Source of the DNA: Hyphomicrobium sp. | GTDB lineage: Bacteria > Pseudomonadota > Alphaproteobacteria > Rhizobiales > Hyphomicrobiaceae | Length of the DNA stretch: 64,000 nt | NCBI RefSeq assembly: GCF_019753045.1 | Contig: NZ_JAIELN010000005.1 | Span: 62,001 to 126,000, forward strand | Direction: 5' to 3' | Shown here: in pieces, positions 57,253 through 64,000 of the stretch | How positions within the stretch are numbered: the first letter of the stretch is position 1 | How the letters are laid out: each line of letters begins with the position of its first letter | The notes under the pieces: model-generated | Told to the model about the DNA's origin: nothing | Databases searched by the model: none | The model's input: only the letters and a program-made list of their open reading frames with translations | Program-made: the position numbers and the translations under genes

Positions 57253-58422
57253 CTACTTGTCCGGCACATGCAAGGACATTGTGAAGATGAGCGTACCATC
57301 GACTCCCCGCGCCGAGACCTCTTTCACAGCGCCAAGTGGGGCGTCGTTTTCAAACGTCATAAGAAAGTCCTTTACTGCTCGCATGGCCAGCGTCGGCGTC
57401 GCTTTCGTTGCGGGATAGTTCATGCGGAATTGGCCTTTTCGGTCGAAGCCCTCGCCGCGATTTCTGTAGGTGAATGTCACGTGAACCACGTACTTTGCTC
57501 CTGCCTCAAATGCGCGTTGCTGGTGTGCACGCACCACGGAGTCATCCCATAATGGTTCGGCAAACGTGAACGCGATTTTCTCGGTGATCATCATTGCGAC
57601 CAAGGCGAGTGCTTCGGCCTCCTCCTGCCGGTCTGGATGCCAAGCGCTTGGCTTCTTCAGATTACCGTGAAAGTAGTGGCCGCGTTTTTCCACCAATTCG
57701 CCGATCAAGGATTTTGGGGTGTTGAACGTCGCCAAGAATGCGCGCTCAGGTTCAGAAACTAACCGATCCGCCTTTCCCTTTTGGATCACCATCTCGATCG
57801 CGCCTAAAAATACCTCGTTTTCACTAAGTGCACCCTTGAGAGCCTCGCTCTTGAACTTTCCGCCTCCGTAAAGCGATTCAAATAGCATGAACGAATACCG
57901 GAACGAGTCGATGTATCGCCGGTCGAGCAACTCTCGCCGCGCAAAATCGGTTAGTGTTGCCGTGAAATCCGGGTCGCCTGATGTGAGGTCGGCTGCGAGC
58001 ACCGCACGAGTGATAAAGTCGTAAGTTAGCGTAAGGGGGCGTGGTTGCCTTCTAACGCCCATCGAGAGCAGATCAATTTTGTCTTTCTCCTCATCGCTTT
58101 CGGCGATGTAGCGGATATCCACGGTCTCTATGTCGAGTTCCACATCGAACATGCACTTCAGATAGGAAAGGGTGCGCTTCATTTTGGAGTGGACGGAGGC
58201 TTTATGCATGCAGCGGTCAGTGATGCTTAGCTTTGCCGGTCCTTCGGAAAGCTCCTCCACAAGCGGTGCGCTCGTCAGCGGCTCCCCCGCGATGGACACT
58301 AGGAATGCCTTTGCGAGCTTATCCTCGACCTCAACGGAGAACTCTCCGCCAAGGGCAGCGAATGCCCAGTGGTCATCCAACTCGATCGGACGTGTAAGTG
58401 GGAAGCGAAAGATAATTTTCAT
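57253..58422 (-). CDS. HEPN-motif protein, second type
   Basis: A 389-residue protein. A beta-rich N-terminal half precedes a helical C-terminal half. R247-GHYF-H252 in VEKRGHYFHGN matches the Rx4H HEPN motif, preceded by SLIGELVEKRG. HEPN-containing ApeA-type proteins are known abortive-infection effectors, and the layout (N-terminal domain, C-terminal HEPN) recalls them, though identity is not proven. It stands between the zinc-knuckle gene and the giant NTPase; 113 bases separate it from the latter on the same strand. Confidence 0.55.
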   Translation of the reverse strand: MKIIFRFPLTRPIELDDHWAFAALGGEFSVEVEDKLAKAFLVSIAGEPLTSAPLVEELSEGPAKLSITDRCMHKASVHSKMKRTLSYLKCMFDVELDIETVDIRYIAESDEEKDKIDLLSMGVRRQPRPLTLTYDFITRAVLAADLTSGDPDFTATLTDFARRELLDRRYIDSFRYSFMLFESLYGGGKFKSEALKGALSENEVFLGAIEMVIQKGKADRLVSEPERAFLATFNTPKSLIGELVEKRGHYFHGNLKKPSAWHPDRQEEAEALALVAMMITEKIAFTFAEPLWDDSVVRAHQQRAFEAGAKYVVHVTFTYRNRGEGFDRKGQFRMNYPATKATPTLAMRAVKDFLMTFENDAPLGAVKEVSARGVDGTLIFTMSLHVPDK

Positions 58423-58535
58423 CAGCTACCGCTGGTTTGTCGCTGCGCTCGGGCACAATTTATATGTGCGGCGCTCGTTCCCGGTTCGCGTGCCTGTCGA
58501 TACCGAAGGTTAGGTGGCGCCGAGAAAAGCCCCAA

Positions 58536-61500
58536 TCAAGCAACTAAGCCTTGTACCCGACGAAACGCCTCGTCCTGTTCGAGCGCCGCGCTGCGCCGGT
58601 CTCCAAGGTCGATCAGGGCGTCGAGGATCCTCAACAATCCCCGCGCGCGAGCTACTTCAAGGGGGTAATTCGCCTCTGCCAGGCACTGGATGATGGCAGC
58701 AAGCCGTGCGGGCAAAGACGTCCCAATCCAACTTCCCTTTGCGTATTCGATTGAATCCAACGCCGCCGTGGCTTGTTCGATAAACGCATCAATCGGGTAG
58801 GACGCGCCGGTCCGCTCGCACAAGGTCAGGAAGTTTTGCATGACGAAGGTCGACCAGCCGGTTGCTTTCATCAGCTTCGTCACGTGAGGCATGATGATTG
58901 CGATGCTGCCCCAATCGCCATTGACGAACCGCGCGGCGCCCGGACATTCAGCTTCGACGTTCACAAACAGAAGTGCCCTGATGATGCTCGGCAGATCGTG
59001 GCCGTGCACTTCGCCCGCACGATATCCGTTTGGCGAGAATGTTCTGTCGTCGATCACTCGTTGCACGCAGTCGTCCAGAATCGGCAGCGCATTGGCCGGG
59101 ATATCTTTTGCATCGAAGATATGACGACTTACGACGCTGTCCGCGAACTCTGCGAGTACGCGCAATGCTCCCTCGTTGTCCGGCGAGAACGGTTTGATCA
59201 AGTGTTCTTGAACCCATTGCAGTTCGAAAAACGGTAAGACGCGGGCAAACATGGTGCCCAACGTGTGGTCCCATTGGAAAAGATTCGTTTGTTTGTCCGG
59301 GCGTTTCTTATCGTCCCACGAAGGCATCAACCGCTCGGCGGTCCATCGCGAGAGGTCAACAAGGAGTGGTTCAATCTTCGGGCGGTAAACATCTGACCGG
59401 CACCACTCCTCAAGCGGAAAGTGGGTGAAGAGCTTGGCGGCATATTGACCGTCAAACGAGCGCTTCGGGTTGGTCCAATATTCCCCCTCCCGTCTGTTCG
59501 GCTTCGATGCCTTCACCCAAGCAGGCGGCAAAGGCGTAAACTCCTCCTCGGCTTCGACGCCAAGGGCGTGCAATGCCTTCGCGAGAACTGCCCTGCGTGC
59601 CTCACGATCTGCCGTGTCGTCACGCTCGAAGGTCTTTTCATTGCGGATCGGATCAATGTAGTGCGCAAGGTCGAACGCGAAGTGCGCGGCCACCCACTTC
59701 ACATGCGGGTCTGGGCCAAAATAGAGGGCTTGGAAAGCCATGAGCTGCACATCCTCGTTCGGATGGCTCGCGAGCTGCATCAGGCTGACTGACGATTCTG
59801 AACGGGGCGCGCCGCTCTTGCAGTCGTGGAATAGCGCGGAAATAACATGGAAGGCAGGATGCCATGGAATCTTTGACCCATGGAAATCTTTGGGCTCGCG
59901 CATTTTCACAACGCGCTCCACCGCGGTCCATGCCCATGGCCGATCCGATGAATCGATGTCAGAAAATCGGATAACGCACGCGGCGATAGCGGAGACGCCG
60001 CTTTGGATCGCGTGGGGCCCAACATCGGCGCGCTCATCGAACAGGTCGCTACGGTCGTGCTTCTTAGCGTAGTCGATAGCCTTTTCTAACGTCCATCCCT
60101 CGACAGGCTTCCCCTCATTCAAGGATTTGATTGCCCAATTGAGCACACGGTTTTGGCCCAATGATTCAGTGGCCTTGGCGGCTTTCTCTTGTGTGGCTTC
60201 GGGCAGCGGTTTCGGCGGCTCATAGCCTATGGCGACTTGATCGCCTTCCATATCGTACCGTCGATAATTTTCGATATTGCCGAGACCAGACCAGAGTTCG
60301 GCCTTCTCCTTCAACTCCTGGGTACCCTGGGCGTCTTCGCGTTCTTCTTCGACGATGTAGGGGAGGTTTTCCGGGAAAGCCTCAAGCGCCTTCTTGAAAC
60401 GATCCCGCAGGCTCATGTCACCGCTGATGGCAAAATGCTTCGCGAGTTCGCGCACATCGTGTTTGCGATATTCACGGCTTTCGAGAAACGCCTTCGCCTT
60501 GGCCTTCTCGCCTGTCAATTTCGTGAGGAACCCGAGCCCGAATAGGTCGATGTCCTTCTGCGGCTCTTGGAGAAGGCGCGCCATGTCATGCTCCCAAAGG
60601 CGCTGGCACGTGACGATGGGCAGTGTGGTTTCCGAGACCTCGAACGTTTCGATGGCGAGGCGCAAGCAAAGACCCAGCGATGCGTAACACTCACTGCCTT
60701 CAAGGATTTGCTTGATTACGTCGCTGGCGGAGCGGCCTTTCTCGATCTCCTTGAACGCCCAATAGGCGAGCGAAAGATAGGCGCACTGGAGAAGCTCCGA
60801 GCCAAGCATTCCAAGACCCCAGCCGAAGACGTGCCAATCTCCCCAGAACTCCTGCCGCCCCCACGGGAAATCAAGCACGACAGGGATCGGCGTGCCGCGT
60901 TCGCGGCGGTGGAATCTATGGATTTGATGCCAGCCGGTGGTCGCATGGTTCGTAAGCTTCTTGATGAGGCGAAGTCCTACCGCGGAACTCTTCGTTAGCA
61001 GACTGGCGAAGGGTTCGTGGAGCGCTGACGAAGGGTAGAAATAATGATTGTGGGCTTCGAGGCCGATATTATCCAAATCGAAATCTGACATGCTTGTCGG
61101 GAAGTTGATCGACGACAACGCCATGTTTTGCTGATGCGTGCGTTTCTCTTCGGGAATTGCTCTAAGCTTTTCGCGCCACTTGGCCTGCTCTTCTTCTTCG
61201 CGACGTCGGCGGTCATACTCATCTTGCGGCAACTCCTGCAGGAGTTTGGCCGCAGCGACCTTTTCAACCGCCTCCGGTTCGACTTCCGCCATGATCGGCG
61301 TAAAGCCCACGAGATCGTCGAATGCGGACCGCAGCATGCGCTCGTCGCCAGCAGCACGCTCGAAAAGAGCGACGGCGAACTCGGGATAGCCACGGGCGGA
61401 GCGGAGGATGATGCTACGCAGTCCTATTGCGAGGCTCTTCTGCGCTTCGCTGCCGAGTACGTCCCATTTGCCGCAAGGGCGCGAATAGACCTCGGCATAA

Positions 61501-63839
61501 ATCTCGGCTTCGAGATCGATCAGCCACGCACTGCACGTGGCCAGAATCTCCTTCGAGCGCTTGTTCTTAAAATCAGAGAGAATGTTCTGCCAAACGCCGA
61601 AGACTTCGAGCGCCTGCGGAACGAGACGCGCCGGGAGCGTCTGGTGTCGCGCGATGATCCAATCAATGAAGCGTCCCCATGCTTCCCCGTCCGAAGGCCA
61701 TCCCATGAGATCGGCCATGCTCATAGTGTTCATGCCTTCGATCTTGATGCCCCGTTGCAAAATGATGGGACTTGGCACGGTGTGCTGCGCCTGAAACCAC
61801 ACCAACAGCTTTTCGCACAAGGCAAAGTCGTCGGCCTCCACACGTTGTGTGAACTCCTCGATGGCCTTCTCGAAGGCGTTCGTAAACGGCGGTGCCGTGA
61901 GCCATTCGCGCCGCCATTGGGCACGCAACGAAGAGCTATCAAGCTGGGATAAACCGGCGGTCCATCGACCCGTTTCGGTAAGCGCGTCTTGAGCCAGCAA
62001 ACCCACCACGCGACCAAGCAATGGCGGCTCGCCTGCGGCGGTAAGCGCCGAAGGCCATTTGTCGCCAAGCTCGATGAGCAGGCGGAAGAAAACCCATTCA
62101 AAGAATATATCGTGCGTGAATGACACCATCGCGCCTGCGCGCTCAAGACGCACAATGTGATCCGCCTGAAGCGCTGCCAGTTGCGCGACGGTCTCCGGTT
62201 CGAGAGCGCGGACTAAGATTTCCTTGCCGAGATTACGCACGCCTTTTTCAGCAAGATCGATAAGCGCGCGCTGACGTTGCGGCACCGTTTCAGCCATCGC
62301 GTCGTGTCCGGCACGCAGCCACCACGCGTTGATCAAATCAGCTTCGGTTTTCGGCTCGGCGTCCTGCGGAAGGGCTTTGGCCAGAACCGCTGCAAAAAAC
62401 GGACGCCGGGCGATCTGCTCCACCGCGCGGCTGGGGCTGAAAAGGAGTCGGCGGAGATGAGGCTTAGATTTGGCAAGGAGTTCGGCCTCCTCCTCGGAAA
62501 ACCCCTTGACAGAAACGCTGCCCATACCCTTCGCGGAATAAAACGGTCGGGGAAACCAATTCCGGTAGGCTTCGAGACCTTGATCGCGCGAGCTGGCGAG
62601 TACCTTCCAGTGCTGGAGACTTGGGTCGGCCTCAATGGCGCGGATGAGATCGGTGATGATGTGTTGTTGGTCTGGCCGGATACGATCGATGCCATCGATG
62701 AAGAGGATGGGCGTACCTGAAGCACCGATTTCAGCGAGAAGATCGGGCACGTTGGTGTGGCGCAGACCGAGCGATGTCGCAAACGTCGTCCAGCTCGTTC
62801 CTTGCAACCGGTCGTTTTTGAGAAAGAGGATCGGACCCGACTTCGCCGCGTTGGCTGCAAAGTGCTTCAGTACGGCTGACTTGCCGCAACCCGGCAGGCC
62901 GCCGATGGAAACAACGCGATGCCTCTCAAGCTGCTGCGCGACTTCCGCCTGCAAACCGTCGCGCGCGACATGAAAATCATCAACAGATTCGGAAACATCG
63001 TTGAGGGCATCGAGCGATGCGGTGTTCAGCCGATTGATGTCGTCGCTGAAGTTCGGTGCCACTTTGAGACGCACAGAACCTTTCAGTTGGGCGAGCAAGG
63101 AGGATCGCGTCCATTTGGTTGCGTTTGCTGCGCCTTCGCGCGCGATGCGGCAAAGGCGGTCAAAAAGAAGGATGTCTTGACCGTCCACATTATCTGCGAT
63201 GAGCTCTTGCAGGCGATTGACGATCTCGGCGCGGAGCGCCCCGCCTTCGTCCAAACCTGCCAGGTGGAGCGCTACAAAGTTCCGGTAGAAGCTTACTTCC
63301 TCATCCAGATTTGCTGCGTTGATTACAATCCGTAGGGCTTCTCGTAATTTCTTATCGTCGGCTCCTGCCGTGCCTGTCGGCGCGAAGTATTGTTCGAAGT
63401 CCTTGGCGTCAGGGCTCGCCTTCGCCTTGCCGATCAGCCGCGAAAGGCTTCGGAAGGTCGCATCCGTGACATGCTCAACGACAATCCCGCTCGCGTCCGT
63501 TCCCTTGCCAAAGGTCTCGCATCCTTGCGTCTTCACAGCCGCCGCGATGATCTCTTTGAATTTCTCGTCAGCGCCGCTGATCGTGACGGAGCGTTTGACC
63601 TGAAGATCGATCGCTTTTTTTGTCCCGGCATCGTCCAGCCCGACGATGACGTCATCCATCGGATGGCCGTGACCTTGCCGTTGAACTGCGACGCTAGCGA
63701 CAATGCCGGGCTGGCCAGCCGCGCGCTCATGCCGGAGCAAATGCGCGAGATAATAGGCGACAACCGTGTCTTCATATGTGAACCCCGCACCGCCGGTCAG
63801 TTCGGTGGAGGCTGGTTTCTGATTAAGTGTGTCGTTCAA
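58536..63839 (-). CDS. Giant Cap4-like nuclease / STAND NTPase (Avs-like)
   Basis: A 1767-residue protein, apparently from a TTG start with an AGGA site. The N-terminus (about 15-105) resembles Cap4/DUF4297-type PD-(D/E)xK nucleases: GFTYEDTVVAYYLAHLL, D62-D63 in MDDVIV and Q80-V-K82 in LQVKRS. A STAND NTPase core follows, with Walker A GGLPGCGKS (K320), Walker B LFIDGID (D382, D385) and H576-D577 in SFTHDIFFEWVF. A C-terminal region of about 1150 residues, with a charged stretch near 915-950, could be the sensor. This order matches Avs anti-phage proteins, which bind phage proteins and then cut DNA. Nuclease, ATPase and target are inferred. Confidence 0.7.
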   Translation of the reverse strand: MNDTLNQKPASTELTGGAGFTYEDTVVAYYLAHLLRHERAAGQPGIVASVAVQRQGHGHPMDDVIVGLDDAGTKKAIDLQVKRSVTISGADEKFKEIIAAAVKTQGCETFGKGTDASGIVVEHVTDATFRSLSRLIGKAKASPDAKDFEQYFAPTGTAGADDKKLREALRIVINAANLDEEVSFYRNFVALHLAGLDEGGALRAEIVNRLQELIADNVDGQDILLFDRLCRIAREGAANATKWTRSSLLAQLKGSVRLKVAPNFSDDINRLNTASLDALNDVSESVDDFHVARDGLQAEVAQQLERHRVVSIGGLPGCGKSAVLKHFAANAAKSGPILFLKNDRLQGTSWTTFATSLGLRHTNVPDLLAEIGASGTPILFIDGIDRIRPDQQHIITDLIRAIEADPSLQHWKVLASSRDQGLEAYRNWFPRPFYSAKGMGSVSVKGFSEEEAELLAKSKPHLRRLLFSPSRAVEQIARRPFFAAVLAKALPQDAEPKTEADLINAWWLRAGHDAMAETVPQRQRALIDLAEKGVRNLGKEILVRALEPETVAQLAALQADHIVRLERAGAMVSFTHDIFFEWVFFRLLIELGDKWPSALTAAGEPPLLGRVVGLLAQDALTETGRWTAGLSQLDSSSLRAQWRREWLTAPPFTNAFEKAIEEFTQRVEADDFALCEKLLVWFQAQHTVPSPIILQRGIKIEGMNTMSMADLMGWPSDGEAWGRFIDWIIARHQTLPARLVPQALEVFGVWQNILSDFKNKRSKEILATCSAWLIDLEAEIYAEVYSRPCGKWDVLGSEAQKSLAIGLRSIILRSARGYPEFAVALFERAAGDERMLRSAFDDLVGFTPIMAEVEPEAVEKVAAAKLLQELPQDEYDRRRREEEEQAKWREKLRAIPEEKRTHQQNMALSSINFPTSMSDFDLDNIGLEAHNHYFYPSSALHEPFASLLTKSSAVGLRLIKKLTNHATTGWHQIHRFHRRERGTPIPVVLDFPWGRQEFWGDWHVFGWGLGMLGSELLQCAYLSLAYWAFKEIEKGRSASDVIKQILEGSECYASLGLCLRLAIETFEVSETTLPIVTCQRLWEHDMARLLQEPQKDIDLFGLGFLTKLTGEKAKAKAFLESREYRKHDVRELAKHFAISGDMSLRDRFKKALEAFPENLPYIVEEEREDAQGTQELKEKAELWSGLGNIENYRRYDMEGDQVAIGYEPPKPLPEATQEKAAKATESLGQNRVLNWAIKSLNEGKPVEGWTLEKAIDYAKKHDRSDLFDERADVGPHAIQSGVSAIAACVIRFSDIDSSDRPWAWTAVERVVKMREPKDFHGSKIPWHPAFHVISALFHDCKSGAPRSESSVSLMQLASHPNEDVQLMAFQALYFGPDPHVKWVAAHFAFDLAHYIDPIRNEKTFERDDTADREARRAVLAKALHALGVEAEEEFTPLPPAWVKASKPNRREGEYWTNPKRSFDGQYAAKLFTHFPLEEWCRSDVYRPKIEPLLVDLSRWTAERLMPSWDDKKRPDKQTNLFQWDHTLGTMFARVLPFFELQWVQEHLIKPFSPDNEGALRVLAEFADSVVSRHIFDAKDIPANALPILDDCVQRVIDDRTFSPNGYRAGEVHGHDLPSIIRALLFVNVEAECPGAARFVNGDWGSIAIIMPHVTKLMKATGWSTFVMQNFLTLCERTGASYPIDAFIEQATAALDSIEYAKGSWIGTSLPARLAAIIQCLAEANYPLEVARARGLLRILDALIDLGDRRSAALEQDEAFRRVQGLVA

Positions 63840-64000
63840 GGCGTCCTGCCGGGAATGTCTTTTTGAAAAGGTTTTTTATGCGCGCGAGCAGTATACAGGG
63901 CGCAGGCCCTTTATTTAGGTGGCATTTGGAATCGGGCAAAGGCTTCACAAGCCTCATTCCCCAACGATAAGCCGATCACGCAGCCGGATGACGTAAGAGG
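63840..64000. other. Right edge, no gene seen
   Basis: The 161 bases upstream of the giant NTPase hold no gene start that I can identify; promoter elements for it should lie here. Confidence 0.3.

Noticed and set aside
42478-64000. Direct repeat of the tRNA-Met 3' end marking the right attachment site
   Set aside because: Scanned by eye and not found within the window; the right end may lie beyond it.

Overview
The window looks like a chromosomal segment of an alphaproteobacterium of the Hyphomicrobiales (Rhizobiales), plausibly near Hyphomicrobium. This rests on the high-GC core genes, the carA / yqeY / dnaG / rpoD neighbourhood, a DnaG whose zinc ligands are degenerate as in rhizobial primases, a BTLCP-type transglutaminase-like protease, an ELM1-like glycosyltransferase-fold protein and a DUF3126 protein. 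The assignment is inference; no 16S rRNA gene is present.

Core region, about 1-42400. In order: a tandem PilZ protein and a periplasmic BTLCP protease; a leftward cysE / DUF3126 / gamma-carbonic-anhydrase cluster; a crotonase, polysaccharide-deacetylase and GNAT run; a leftward methionine operon (an ArsR-methyltransferase fusion, metF, and metH split into two polypeptides) with a 16-bp perfect palindrome at its head; several envelope proteins (MlaC-like, PRC-barrel, a four-repeat periplasmic protein); ettA; a CPBP protease; an ELM1-like protein; an Lrp regulator; greA and carB; an Fsr-like MFS exporter; two tandem LolA-like paralogues; a ChaN-like haem-binding protein behind carA; then yqeY, dnaG and rpoD, followed by small metabolic and regulatory genes up to a tRNA-Met.

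Accessory region, about 42478-64000. Immediately after the tRNA-Met(CAU) the sequence changes character. It carries tandem CTGGGTCCAT repeats that resemble integrase arm sites, phage-type genes (a tail-collar protein, a 29-codon coupled ORF, a winged-helix-like protein), an RHH regulator with dyads in its promoter, a tyrosine recombinase and a frameshifted XRE gene. It also carries a cluster with the hallmarks of anti-phage defence: a KAP-like P-loop NTPase divergent from a small protein plus TIR-like NADase candidate, two proteins with HEPN-type Rx4H motifs, a zinc-knuckle coiled-coil protein, and a 1767-residue protein with a Cap4-like nuclease N-terminus, a STAND NTPase core and a long C-terminal region (Avs-like architecture). 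I read this as a tRNA-anchored mobile defence island whose right end lies beyond the window. No second copy of the tRNA 3' end was found, so the island borders are not proven.

The most interesting candidates are the giant nuclease-STAND protein and the divergent KAP / TIR unit with shared promoter dyads.
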